A DNA stretch of 12,961 nt from JBGPBY01 sp041481485. Its GTDB lineage: Bacteria; Acidobacteriota; Terriglobia; 20CM-2-55-15. Numbering within the stretch: the stretch's first letter is position 1; every line of letters begins with the position of its first letter. The notes beneath the pieces were generated by a model. That model was not told the DNA's origin, ran no database searches, and worked only from the letters and a program-made list of their open reading frames with translations. The stretch covers positions 1-12,961 of the forward strand of contig JBGPBY010000164.1 in assembly GCA_041481485.1 (NCBI GenBank), in the 5' to 3' direction. Positions 1-11,300 of this stretch are shown here, piece by piece. Position numbers and translations under genes: made by a program.

Positions 1-775
1 GCTTCGGCGCGGCGACGAATTGCCTCCCGGTGTGATCAAACTGGTGAAGGTCTACGTTGCGATGAAACGAAAGCTTTCCGTCGGAGACAAGATGGCGGGA
101 CGCCACGGCAACAAGGGCGTCATTGCCCGAATTCTTCCGGAAGAGGACATGCCGTATCTTCCCGATGGAACTCCCGTGGAAATTGTGTTGAATCCGCTCG
201 GCGTACCATCGCGAATGAACGTCGGACAGATTCTGGAAACTCACCTGGGATGGGCCGCTCAGGCACTGGGCATGTATTTTGCAACACCGGTTTTCGATGG
301 CGCGATGGAATCCGAAATCAAGGATATGCTCAGCAAGGCAAATCTTCCAAAGACCGGCAAGACTCGCCTGTACGACGGCATGACCGGTGTGCCTTTCGAA
401 CAGGAAGTGACCGTCGGTTATATCTACATGTTGAAACTGTCGCATCTTGTCGACGACAAAATTCACGCGCGTTCAATCGGGCCATATTCGCTGATTACAC
501 AGCAGCCCCTGGGCGGCAAGGCCCAATTCGGCGGTCAGCGATTTGGAGAAATGGAAGTGTGGGCGCTCGAGGCTTACGGTGCTGCGCACATTCTGCAGGA
601 ATTGCTGACAGCCAAGTCCGACGACGTGTACGGCCGCACCAAGATCTATGAAGCCATTGTGAAGGGCGAGGCGGCCATGGAGCCGGGCGTGCCGGAATCC
701 TTCAACGTCCTGATTCGCGAATTGCAGAGTCTTTGCCTTGACGTCGAACTCATGAAGCGTAAGCCGACGGCGTAA
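1..775 (+). CDS. rpoB: DNA-directed RNA polymerase subunit beta, C-terminal part (5' end outside window)
   Basis: This is the catalytic beta subunit of RNA polymerase. About the last 258 residues are visible. The open frame runs in from the window edge (first whole codon at base 2), so the TTG at base 20 is not a start. Diagnostic beta-subunit blocks are present in order: the active-centre block SVGDKMAGRHGNKGV, the PDGTPVEIVLNPLGVPSRMN block, and the C-terminal clamp block GGKAQFGGQRFGEMEVWALE. The last of these is followed by the SDDVYGRTK region, which packs against beta-prime. The gene ends with TAA and is followed after 28 bases by rpoC, the usual rpoBC operon arrangement. Nothing is broken in the visible part. 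Identification is certain; the N-terminal two thirds, including the rifampicin region, lie outside the window. Confidence 0.98.
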   Translation, partial: LRRGDELPPGVIKLVKVYVAMKRKLSVGDKMAGRHGNKGVIARILPEEDMPYLPDGTPVEIVLNPLGVPSRMNVGQILETHLGWAAQALGMYFATPVFDGAMESEIKDMLSKANLPKTGKTRLYDGMTGVPFEQEVTVGYIYMLKLSHLVDDKIHARSIGPYSLITQQPLGGKAQFGGQRFGEMEVWALEAYGAAHILQELLTAKSDDVYGRTKIYEAIVKGEAAMEPGVPESFNVLIRELQSLCLDVELMKRKPTA

Positions 776-790
776 ACGATTTCTCCCTTG

Positions 791-796
791 AGGAGG
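791..796 (+). promoter_or_regulatory. Shine-Dalgarno site of rpoC
   Basis: AGGAGG lies 7 bases before a TTG codon at 804, within the 28-base rpoB-rpoC gap. It decides the start: no ATG or GTG is available in frame in this gap, the next in-frame Met is about residue 77, and the TTG gives the N-terminus MIRTNPYDR, as expected for beta-prime. Confidence 0.9.
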
Positions 797-803
797 TATT
801 ACT

Positions 804-4976
<4,173 letters not shown>

Positions 4977-4985
4977 TTCAAGAAA

Positions 4986-5092
4986 TCCCTCTCCCAACGG
5001 GAGAGGGTTGGGTGAGGGGTACCACAAGTAAAAAAATTACTAATGGTACCCCTCACCCGGCCTTCGGCCACCCTCTCCCGTTGGGAGAGGGA
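4986..5092. repeat. Nested palindromic repeat (two inverted REP-like units), possible bidirectional terminator
   Basis: The left arm is 4986-5024 and the right arm is 5044-5092. They are reverse complements, except that a single base in the left arm is replaced by an 11-base GGCC-TTC-GGCC hairpin in the right arm. Each arm also holds its own perfect hairpin, CCCTCTCCC/GGGAGAGGG with a 3-base loop. The central spacer pairs again (AGTAA/TTACT around five A). The whole 107 bases can therefore fold as one long hairpin or as several small ones. It lies between the 3' ends of convergent rpoC and the hpt-like gene, 9 bases after rpoC and 23 before the other stop. It could terminate both transcripts, although the T-rich tracts beside it are weak. 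Its look resembles dispersed GC-rich palindromes common in bacterial genomes; copy number here is unknown. Confidence 0.85.
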
Positions 5093-5115
5093 CTCGTCTC
5101 AACATTTTCTCGGCG

Positions 5116-5703
5116 CTAAGTCACTGTCCCCATTATTTTCCGCACATTGCGAAAACTGTTTTTCCAATCCATGCCGTAGCCGGCGCACCAGATAGCTGCG
5201 GGAACGTCAAACAAGACATAGTCCGCTTTAAACGCGGATTTGACGGGGACTTTTCGGCAGGCAAAGGCGGACAGGACCTGGTTCGCTCCTCTCTCCCTCA
5301 GGCCTGAAGTGACCGCGGTAGCAGTGATCCCTTCGTCGAGGATGTCGTCGACCAGCATCACTGTTTTCCCGCGCAGATCGGTTCGATCGACATCCCACCA
5401 ACTCATGTCGACGTCCTGCCGCCCGGCTGTTTCTGCCCCGTATCGTTTGGCCAACATGTAGGCAACCTCGTGTTGGAGAGTTTCGCCGACGGATTGCAGC
5501 GTAAGTGAGAGGTCGTTGTAGAAATAGATTCCTCCTCTGAGGACTGGAACAAAAATGGGCATTGTCCCGTTCGGAAACTTCTTCCGAAGCTCGAGTGCGA
5601 GATTCCGCACCTGAGTATCAATCATTTCAGAACTGACATATACCGGCAGTCCGAACGAGTGTGTCCCCAGAGGTTGTGTTGCATCCAGAGTTTCGAATCC
5701 CAT
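5116..5703 (-). CDS. hpt: Hypoxanthine(-guanine) phosphoribosyltransferase-like protein
   Basis: This 195-residue type I phosphoribosyltransferase is expected to transfer ribose-5-phosphate from PRPP to a 6-oxopurine in cytoplasmic purine salvage. The PRPP-binding loop is VMLVDDILDEGIT at residues 115-127, with the acidic pair D119/D120. The pyrophosphate-loop region is VPVLRGGIYF near residues 52-61. The C-terminal GYGMDW (175-180) followed by RN at 185-186 matches the base- and metal-binding end of hypoxanthine phosphoribosyltransferases (GYGLDY...RN). Length fits the family. The ATG start is supported by an AGGGGA 9 bases upstream. It is transcribed towards rpoC and away from the exporter operon, so it is probably a single-gene unit. 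A different purine base preference (xanthine or guanine) cannot be excluded from sequence. Confidence 0.85.
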   Translation of the reverse strand: MGFETLDATQPLGTHSFGLPVYVSSEMIDTQVRNLALELRKKFPNGTMPIFVPVLRGGIYFYNDLSLTLQSVGETLQHEVAYMLAKRYGAETAGRQDVDMSWWDVDRTDLRGKTVMLVDDILDEGITATAVTSGLRERGANQVLSAFACRKVPVKSAFKADYVLFDVPAAIWCAGYGMDWKNSFRNVRKIMGTVT

Positions 5704-5753
5704 ATTTGATGTTCCCCTGTTTCGTCCGCGAACCTGATTATGCTGATTGGACC

Positions 5754-6527
5754 ATGCCGCTTCGAGTTCTACTGGTGGCGGCGTGCACCCAATTGAGGAT
5801 CGCGCGCCGCAACATTGAAAACATCTATCCGTTGCTGACGATTCCGCTGCAGTCGCTGATTTCGTTGGCGATCATCGTCCATTCCGGCCGTCCGGACCTG
5901 GCGAGGTATTCTCTTGTCGCATCCTTATTAATGACCGTCGGACAGATGAGTTTTTTCGATGCGAGCGAAATTCTGGCTCAGGACCGAAACCATCAGATTC
6001 TCGAACTGGCTGTCGCATCTCCAACGACCTACGCCTGGCCACTGATCGCCCGCATATTGGTTTTGACATCAATGGGCATTGGCGGATTTGCCGAGTCCTG
6101 GTTGATGGCCCGTTTTGTTTTTGGAATTCACGTTGCGATCTTTCATCCAGTAGTCTTTGTAATCACGCTTGTCTTTACCGTACTGTCGGGAGCGGCGACG
6201 GCACTCATCACCACTGCTGTCTTTTGTCTGACGCGAACAACAAGAACATACCAGAATGCCATCAGCGGCCCGCTCTATCTGTTAAGCGGCGCCCTGGTGC
6301 CGGTTTCTCTTCTGCCGGCGGTACTTCGTCCGGTCAGCCGATTGATTTATCTTTTCTGGTCCGCCGATCTTCTGCGTGAATCGATGCAACCCGGGGATCC
6401 CCTATTCATCATTCCGCGTCTCGGTGCAATTGTCCTGCTTGGCGTTGCCGGCGGTGCCTTTGGATCGTGGTTGCTTGGAAGGATGCTGAACAACCTGAGA
6501 CGCGAAGGGACGCTCGGACTGTCATGA
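5754..6527 (+). CDS. ABC-2 type exporter permease, first subunit
   Basis: This hydrophobic protein has 257 residues and about six membrane segments (roughly 25-43, 52-68, 99-118, 130-158, 172-190 and 219-241), typical of ABC-2 permeases. A cytosolic loop before the third segment, QDRNHQILELAVASP (76-90), corresponds to the family's conserved R-x-x-GTLE-LL-x-SP coupling loop. The gene is the first of a permease-permease-ATPase set and ends in an ATGA overlap with the next permease, implying translational coupling. The start is uncertain. ATG 5754 gives a normal N-terminus (MPLRVLLVAA) but has no clear Shine-Dalgarno. ATG 5709 would add 15 residues, and still earlier starts would overlap the divergent hpt-like gene. 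The substrate cannot be told from sequence. The protein probably pairs with the second permease as a heterodimer in the inner membrane. Confidence 0.85.
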   Translation: MPLRVLLVAACTQLRIARRNIENIYPLLTIPLQSLISLAIIVHSGRPDLARYSLVASLLMTVGQMSFFDASEILAQDRNHQILELAVASPTTYAWPLIARILVLTSMGIGGFAESWLMARFVFGIHVAIFHPVVFVITLVFTVLSGAATALITTAVFCLTRTTRTYQNAISGPLYLLSGALVPVSLLPAVLRPVSRLIYLFWSADLLRESMQPGDPLFIIPRLGAIVLLGVAGGAFGSWLLGRMLNNLRREGTLGLS

Positions 6528-7315
6528 GTTTCATTCGCGTATTTCAGGCGGGATTTGTTGTTGGACGCTCCGACATCGCCGTTTTCTGGTGGAATTGGAA
6601 ACTGTGGCTGACCACCTGGATCCTTCGCGTGGTTACCAGCGCGGCAACCTGGATTTTGCTGGGCCGGCTGATCGGTTCCGAGGACCGGGTGTTTTATTTG
6701 CTGATCGGGAACGCGGTTATTGTCGGACCTCAGGCCGCGGGATGGGTCGTGGCGTCATCGACCTGGGATCGCTTTGAAGGGACTTATCCGATGCTCGTCA
6801 TCGCACCGTCGCGGCTTGCTCACGCCATGATGGGCCGGACATCGATCTGGCTGATCAACGGGATTCTCACTTCACTGGCCACCTTCGTGATACTCATCGC
6901 ACTATTTCGGCTGCCTTTGCCTTTCCCCGGCGCACTGTTTGCGCCGCTGATTATCGCCGTAGTTTGTGCCAGTGCGTATGGATTCTCGCTATTCGTCGGC
7001 TCGATCGTCATTCGGATTCCCCAAACCCGGAATATTGCTCACAACCTCGCAACGACGCTGCTGATGGCGTTTTGCGGAGTCAGCGTTCCGGTTTCCTTCT
7101 GGCCGGTCTGGATTCAAAGGATCGTTTCGGTGATGCCGGTGACGCACGGTTTGCTGGCGATGAGACTACTCTTTAGTGGCGCAGCCATCACGCCGATTCT
7201 CCAGAGCGTTGCTGCCGAAATGGCAGTGGGCCTTGCATGGTTTGTCCTTGGAGTCATGACGATGGACTACATGGCGAATCTTGGCCGGCGCGATGGATCC
7301 ATCGAGTTCGTGTAG
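6524..7315 (+). CDS. ABC-2 type exporter permease, second subunit
   Basis: This is a 263-residue ABC-2 permease with about six membrane segments (roughly 28-48, 56-78, 108-129, 137-160, 174-193 and 228-248). The loop WDRFEGTYPMLVIAPS (81-96) is its version of the GTLE coupling motif, sitting between segments two and three as in the partner subunit. The start is chosen at ATG 6524, whose ATGA overlaps the TGA of the first permease. A longer frame opening at 6467 would run far inside the upstream gene. It shares topology and the coupling-loop position with the first permease but only weak residue similarity, which suggests an old duplication and a heterodimeric channel. The ATPase gene begins 10 bases after its stop. 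Substrate unknown. Confidence 0.87.
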   Translation: MSFIRVFQAGFVVGRSDIAVFWWNWKLWLTTWILRVVTSAATWILLGRLIGSEDRVFYLLIGNAVIVGPQAAGWVVASSTWDRFEGTYPMLVIAPSRLAHAMMGRTSIWLINGILTSLATFVILIALFRLPLPFPGALFAPLIIAVVCASAYGFSLFVGSIVIRIPQTRNIAHNLATTLLMAFCGVSVPVSFWPVWIQRIVSVMPVTHGLLAMRLLFSGAAITPILQSVAAEMAVGLAWFVLGVMTMDYMANLGRRDGSIEFV

Positions 7316-7325
7316 AGGAAGAGAT

Positions 7326-8285
7326 ATGACGGCGGCCATTCAAACTCGCAGCCTTGGACGCATTTATAAGAACCAGCAGAAAGCCGCCGAAGATATCGTT
7401 GCTCTGAACGATGTGTCCATTCAGGTGGAAATCGGGGAAGTGCATGGTCTGCTGGGACCCAACGGTGCGGGCAAAACGACACTGGTGAAGATTCTGTCAA
7501 CGGTCCTTCTGCCCAGCAGCGGTTCCGCTTCAGTACTCGGCCTGGACGTCGAACGTGACACCAATGCCGTACGCCGATCGATCGGCATTGTATTTGGCGG
7601 CGACCGCGGAGTGTACTGGCATCTCACGGGCCGTCAGAATCTGCAATACTGGGCTGCGCTGTACAGCGTTCCTGCCAGGGAAACCAACTCTCGCATCGCA
7701 AAGTTGCTCGAACGGGTAGGGCTTGCGGACCGCGCCGACCATCTGGTGGAAACTTATTCGCGAGGCATGAAGCAACGTCTCCACCTTGCGCGTGGCCTGG
7801 TAGCCGATGCTCGTGTGCTGTTTCTGGACGAACCGACGATCGGCATGGATCCTCTCGCGGCCCGGGACTTTCGCGAACTTGTTCGGGAATTGCGCCACGA
7901 AGGGAAAACCATTCTGCTGACGACCCACGACATGGCCGAAGCCGAATCGATCTGCGATCGTGTCGCACTCATCGACCATGGCCGCGTGATTGCGGTGGAG
8001 ACGCCCCGCAGTCTGTCTCGCGTTATTTCCCAGTACGAACGCATCGACTTCGAATGCGATCGTGAAAGTCTGGCGGAACAACTACGAACGTTGCCGGGAG
8101 TTTCGTCCGTGGTCCGGCTTCAGGACGACAACAACTACCGCATCGATTTGTCTGACGGATCGGCGGTGCGGCAGGTGCTTGATTTGCTTGTTCGGTCGGG
8201 AGTGACGTCCATTCGAACTTCTCTTCCAAGCCTCGAGGAAGTCTATGTCCACATCATCGGCGATCGCGGATTGAAGCTGCGTTAG
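7326..8285 (+). CDS. ABC-2 type exporter ATP-binding protein
   Basis: This 319-residue ATPase would power the two permeases encoded just upstream. Walker A is GPNGAGKTT (44-52). The signature is SRGMKQR (145-151), the SxGMKQR form typical of ABC-2 exporters. Walker B is VLFLDEP with D168 and E169, and the switch histidine is H201 in TTHDMAEAE. The usual Q-loop glutamine is missing: the segment reads GIVFGGDRGVYWHLTGRQNL (87-106), with G91 at that place. Related drug and antibiotic exporters of the DrrA type often look like this. The C-terminal domain ends in PSLEEVYVHIIGDRG, as is common in this family. Start ATG 7326 follows the purine-rich AGAGGAAGAG; an earlier in-frame ATG at 7281 would overlap the permease. 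The substrate is unknown. Confidence 0.93.
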   Translation: MTAAIQTRSLGRIYKNQQKAAEDIVALNDVSIQVEIGEVHGLLGPNGAGKTTLVKILSTVLLPSSGSASVLGLDVERDTNAVRRSIGIVFGGDRGVYWHLTGRQNLQYWAALYSVPARETNSRIAKLLERVGLADRADHLVETYSRGMKQRLHLARGLVADARVLFLDEPTIGMDPLAARDFRELVRELRHEGKTILLTTHDMAEAESICDRVALIDHGRVIAVETPRSLSRVISQYERIDFECDRESLAEQLRTLPGVSSVVRLQDDNNYRIDLSDGSAVRQVLDLLVRSGVTSIRTSLPSLEEVYVHIIGDRGLKLR

Positions 8286-8334
8286 AATGAGTGGGCATTC
8301 ATTAAATCCGAACTCACAACAAGGAATTCCCAAA

Positions 8335-8850
8335 ATGATCGGACGGCCTCAGGCGGACGAAGCAGCGACTTATTTTTTCAGATATATCGACCAGACTACA
8401 GGAGACGACCCGCTTCTCCTGATTCAGGAACAGTTCGAAGAATCGATGAACCTGTTATCCGCAATTTCGGAAGAAAAGTCGCTCTTTCGCTACGCTCCGG
8501 ACAAATGGAGCATCCGGCAACTCCTCAATCACGTTTCCGATACTGAAAGGGCTTTTGCATTCCGCGCGCTCTGGTTTGCGCGCGGATTCGAATCTGCGTT
8601 GCCAAGTTTCGATCAGGATATTGCCGCAGCCACAGCGTCCGCCGACACAATTTCGTGGAGCGCGCATGCGGAAGAGTTTTACTCCGTCCGCCGTTCCACG
8701 ATTGCGCTGTTCAAGAACATGCCTGCCGAGGGCTGGAATCGAACCGGCGTTGCCGCCAACAACCGATTCACTGTACGCGCAGTGGCTTATATCATCGCCG
8801 GCCATGTGACCCACCATCTGACGATACTGCGCCAGCGATACCTCGCTTAA
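8335..8850 (+). CDS. DinB-family (DinB/YfiT-like) putative metal-binding protein
   Basis: This small cytoplasmic protein of 171 residues has the length and pattern of the DinB/YfiT four-helix-bundle superfamily, where three histidines hold a metal ion. H66 in LLNHVSDTE sits on the second helix. H157 and H161 in GHVTHHLTIL form the HxxxH pair on the last helix. The motif YAPDKWSIRQLLNHVSDTER (53-72) is highly characteristic. Members include thiol-dependent transferases and many proteins of unknown role, so no reaction is assigned. ATG 8335 is chosen because AAGGA lies 9 bases upstream; ATG 8287 is in frame but lacks such a site. It follows the ABC ATPase by 49 bases and could be read from the same transcript. 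It is not related to the DNA polymerase also called DinB. Confidence 0.85.
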   Translation: MIGRPQADEAATYFFRYIDQTTGDDPLLLIQEQFEESMNLLSAISEEKSLFRYAPDKWSIRQLLNHVSDTERAFAFRALWFARGFESALPSFDQDIAAATASADTISWSAHAEEFYSVRRSTIALFKNMPAEGWNRTGVAANNRFTVRAVAYIIAGHVTHHLTILRQRYLA

Positions 8851-8910
8851 CTGGAGGCTAATGGAGTTGGCACTCAGTGACCATGTGCCATTTCGCTGGA
8901 AAGTGGATCG

Positions 8911-9226
8911 GATTGTCGCGGAACCGCCGGACTTTCCTTCAGCCTAGCAAGGTAAGGCCTGGTGTCCGTCCTGCGGCGGCCGGAGAATGGCGGACACGGC
9001 GGCGCACCTGGTGGACCGCCTGATTCCCTATGTTCCGGTCCGGCAGTGGGTGCTGACGTTGCCGTTCTCAGTGCGCTTTCGACTCGCCTTTGACAGCGCA
9101 CTTCTGAGGGAGGTGCTGCGGATTTTCATTCGTGCCGTTTTAGGATCGCTGAGACGGCGGGCGCGGGACAATGGGATTCCGAACGGAAAGTGCGGCGCGA
9201 TTGCATTCATTCAGCGTTCCGGCTCA
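8911..9226 (+). pseudogene. IS91-family transposase remnant (frameshifted, both ends missing)
   Basis: The core of an IS91-type (rolling-circle, HUH) transposase is recognisable. The N-terminal zinc-binding part is split by a frameshift. DCRGTAGLSFS is read from 8911 in one frame, and QGKAWCPSCGGRRMADTAA from 8948 in another. The usual family text is DCRHERLxAFSCKGxxWCPSCGxRRM. It continues with VPVRQWVLTLPFSVRFRLA and a C-terminal stretch GAIAFIQRSGS, where intact enzymes read GAVxFVQRFGSALNLNVHxH. Homology stops abruptly at about 9226, before the HUH motif and the catalytic tyrosine region, so the product cannot be active. An in-frame stop lies at 8945-8947. It is an old insertion scar. The open frame from 8987 to 9391 persists only by chance; its last 54 codons look unlike any transposase. 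Confidence 0.75.
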
Positions 9227-9363
9227 GTTCCTTCAGTATCAAAGACAGTGAAACCCTTTACGCATCGAGAGCACAGACGCCTCAAGCCATGTGCGATCTT
9301 CTGTTTTCGACAACGAAACCAACGCTGCGGGAGAACAAGTGACGGCGATCCGGTGGCAGTGGG

Positions 9364-9392
9364 TTTAGAGCACGAGGTTTCACACGTATAAT
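9364..9392 (+). promoter_or_regulatory. Sigma70-like promoter boxes pointing into the 3' end of the PQQ gene
   Basis: TTTAGA, a 17-base spacer and a perfect TATAAT. No gene follows on this strand, so if used it would make a transcript antisense to the PQQ dehydrogenase. It may be chance or a relic of the lost insertion element. Confidence 0.25.
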
Positions 9393-9418
9393 AACGACCG
9401 ACAAGAAAGAAGGGGCTG

Positions 9419-9434
9419 ACGGGTCGTACCCCGT
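9419..9434 (-). terminator. Possible weak terminator of the PQQ dehydrogenase gene
   Basis: A 5-base-pair stem (ACGGG/CCCGT) with a 6-base loop lies 2 bases beyond the stop codon. It is followed on the minus strand by a pyrimidine-rich stretch (CCCCTTCTTTCTT). The stem is short and the T tract is interrupted, so this is tentative. Confidence 0.3.
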
Positions 9435-9436
9435 AT

Positions 9437-11173
9437 TCACGGAAGTCCAAAGACAAACAGGTTGCTCGCATTGCTTGGATGAAGTTCCGGAGTAAGCGTA
9501 TTGAGTGCGGATGTGACGAGCGAGTTGCCTGTGCTGACGGCGACATACTGCTTGTCGCCAACAGTGAAGGTGATGGGATATCCGGTAACGGGCGATCCCA
9601 GGTTCACTTCCCACAATACATTCCCCGTGCTCTGATCGAACGCACGGAAGTGGCCGTTGGTGTCGCCCCCGAAGAGCAGGCCGCCGCCGGTCGCGACGAG
9701 CGACATATATCCAGCGCGTTGTTCGTACTTCCAGAGCGTCTTGCCGGTTTCCACAGAAATGGCATGTATCGAACCGACCTTGTCGGTGCCCGGGGCGATC
9801 TGATGGACATTCTGGATTCTATATGCGCCACCGGCTCCCTCCGCCATGGCGGTCACGTTGGTGCACGCATTCTGCAGCGGGTAATACATCACGTTGGTTT
9901 GCGGGCTATATGCACCCGATTGAAAATTCTTGCCGCCGTTGATGGTGGGACAAACAAACCTCTGCTGGCCGACGGCGGTAAACAATGTCTCCGGATTGAT
10001 CGACACTTTTCCCGTAGCGCCATCGATGTTTGCGACGACGTTCTGGCGAACGGTAGGTTTCGCCCAGAGGAATTCACCGGTCTGTCGATCCAGCGTGTAT
10101 ACGATTCCGGTTTTCCCGGGGATACCGGTGATCACCTTGCGCCGCTCGCCCGCCTTGATGGCGGGATTGATCCAACTCACATCCGCACGGCTCGGCGTGA
10201 CAGCGGTGTCGATGAGAAGACGTTCAAACGGGTGGTCAAAATCCCAGTGGTCGACGAGATGCTGATAGTGCCAGACGATCTTGCCAGTGTCGGCATTCAG
10301 TGCCAGCGTCGAGTTGTGGTAGAGGTACTCGTGATCGTTGCCCGCCAGCATGAACTTCGGCGCAGGTGCGGTCACGGACGTTCCGATATAGAGCATGTTT
10401 AGGTCGGGATCGTAACTTGGTACCATCCATGAGCCGACGTGCGATCGCTGTTCGAAGGGAAGTCCGCCCCATGTCTCATCTCCGGGCTCGCCTGGTCGCG
10501 GAACGAGGTTGGTCCTCCAAAGTTCCTTCCCCGTCCTGGCATCGTGTGCGGTAACCACGCATGCCACAGCGCTCTTCCGAGGCTCGCAGCCACGCCCTGA
10601 AAATATCTTCCCTTTCGCGATAATCGGTCCCGACGTTTGCTGGGACGGGCTCTCGGTCATGTCGAGAATTCGCGTCTCGAAAAGCGGTTTGCCGTTTGTC
10701 GCATCGATCCCGAATACAAAGTCGTCCGCGCTGGTGTCGATGATTGTGTTCCAGTAGATGGCGAGATTGCGGTTGATGCTGGGAAACAAAACGTACTTGG
10801 TGACGTCTTCTTTCCACTGCCGCTTATGCTCCCAGAGCAATTCACCGGTTGCTGCGTTCATCGCTTCGATCAGGTCGCTCGGATGGGGCAGATACATGAC
10901 GCCGCGATACACCAGTGGTGTCGCCTCCTGAATGCCGGGTCCGATTCCGCGTGTCCAGATCATCTTCAGATTGCGGACGTTCCCGCGATTGATCTGATCC
11001 AGCGGACTGTAGCCCCAACCATTGAGCGTCCGCCGCCACATCAACCAGTCGCCCGGACTCGGGTTCTGGAGCATCGTATCGGTTACGGGCACAAAGGCGC
11101 CCGTTTGCAGGGACAGCGCGTAGAATGCCGGAATCAGCAAGAAGGCCAGGAACGTCAGTGCAATTGGTTTCAT
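9437..11173 (-). CDS. Exported PQQ-dependent (quinoprotein) alcohol-type dehydrogenase
   Basis: This 578-residue protein has an N-terminal signal segment (MKPIALTFLAFLLIPAFYAL), followed by the typical entry WLMWRRTLNGWGYSPLDQI (43-61). At least seven propeller W-motifs of the form AxDxxTGxxxW recur, near residues 104, 155, 209, 291, 360, 471 and 511. They mark an eight-bladed PQQ beta-propeller. VDHWDFD (307-313) matches the conserved HDxWDxD region; D308 is the likely catalytic base. E197 and N287 are candidate calcium ligands. There is no CxxCH, so no fused cytochrome, and no adjacent Cys-Cys pair as in methanol dehydrogenase. Electrons should pass to a separate periplasmic cytochrome c or quinone. 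ATG 11173 is chosen because it places the signal at the N-terminus; a longer frame from 11308 would bury it. The gene is divergent from the FMN oxidase. The alcohol or sugar substrate is not predictable. Confidence 0.88.
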   Translation of the reverse strand: MKPIALTFLAFLLIPAFYALSLQTGAFVPVTDTMLQNPSPGDWLMWRRTLNGWGYSPLDQINRGNVRNLKMIWTRGIGPGIQEATPLVYRGVMYLPHPSDLIEAMNAATGELLWEHKRQWKEDVTKYVLFPSINRNLAIYWNTIIDTSADDFVFGIDATNGKPLFETRILDMTESPSQQTSGPIIAKGKIFSGRGCEPRKSAVACVVTAHDARTGKELWRTNLVPRPGEPGDETWGGLPFEQRSHVGSWMVPSYDPDLNMLYIGTSVTAPAPKFMLAGNDHEYLYHNSTLALNADTGKIVWHYQHLVDHWDFDHPFERLLIDTAVTPSRADVSWINPAIKAGERRKVITGIPGKTGIVYTLDRQTGEFLWAKPTVRQNVVANIDGATGKVSINPETLFTAVGQQRFVCPTINGGKNFQSGAYSPQTNVMYYPLQNACTNVTAMAEGAGGAYRIQNVHQIAPGTDKVGSIHAISVETGKTLWKYEQRAGYMSLVATGGGLLFGGDTNGHFRAFDQSTGNVLWEVNLGSPVTGYPITFTVGDKQYVAVSTGNSLVTSALNTLTPELHPSNASNLFVFGLP

Positions 11174-11218
11174 GCCGCGTAGTATCCCTGTTTCCGATCC
11201 CTGTTGTCGAGCCATGGT

Positions 11219-11254
11219 GAATCGCCGCGTCACGATGGATGTGACGGCGAATTC
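11219..11254. promoter_or_regulatory. Operator-like inverted repeat between the divergent oxidoreductase genes
   Basis: The left arm GAATCGCCGCGTCAC (11219-11233) and right arm GTGACGGCGAATTC (11241-11254) flank a 7-base centre. The arms pair as GTCAC/GTGAC then CGCC/GGCG then GAAT/ATTC, with a 2-base bulge and a 1-base bulge. The position is roughly mid-way in the 127-base gap between the starts of the PQQ dehydrogenase (11173, minus) and FMN oxidase (11301, plus). That suits a shared regulator-binding site, but no regulator gene is in the window. Confidence 0.4.
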
Positions 11255-11300
11255 GATTTCCAGTTCATCACCATTCTCAAGTGTGATAGATGCGTACGGT

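Larger units (their letters stand above)
8851..9436. other. Gene-poor gap between the DinB-like gene and the PQQ dehydrogenase
   Basis: These 586 bases hold no intact gene. The middle part is the IS91-type transposase remnant described separately. The rest shows only a sigma70-like box pair reading rightwards (TTTAGA 9364-9369, 17 bases, TATAAT 9387-9392) and a weak hairpin (ACGGG/CCCGT, 9419-9434) just past the end of the PQQ gene. I see no terminal inverted repeats and no target duplication. Confidence 0.7.

Noticed and set aside
5661..5753. Upstream extension of the first permease, starting inside the divergent hpt-like gene
   Set aside because: The added residues are not like an ABC-2 permease N-terminus and would overlap the 5' end of the divergent gene; ATG 5754 gives a normal N-terminus.
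8861..8947. A 28-codon leader peptide ORF after the DinB-like gene (ATG 8861, with GGAGG just before)
   Set aside because: Its stop at 8945 lies at the frameshift point of the transposase remnant, the Shine-Dalgarno spacing is too short, and no downstream gene would use it.
8987..9391. Intact 134-residue gene
   Set aside because: The first 80 residues match the middle of an IS91-type transposase whose upstream part lies in another frame. The last 54 match nothing. It is better read as a remnant.
9479..10402. A 307-codon open frame on the plus strand opposite the PQQ dehydrogenase
   Set aside because: The minus strand encodes recurrent PQQ W-motifs throughout, while the plus-strand product has no recognisable feature and no convincing ribosome-binding site.
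11172..11300. N-terminal extension of the FMN oxidase back to the PQQ gene start
   Set aside because: It would put 43 unstructured residues ahead of a textbook twin-arginine signal and cover the whole divergent control region.
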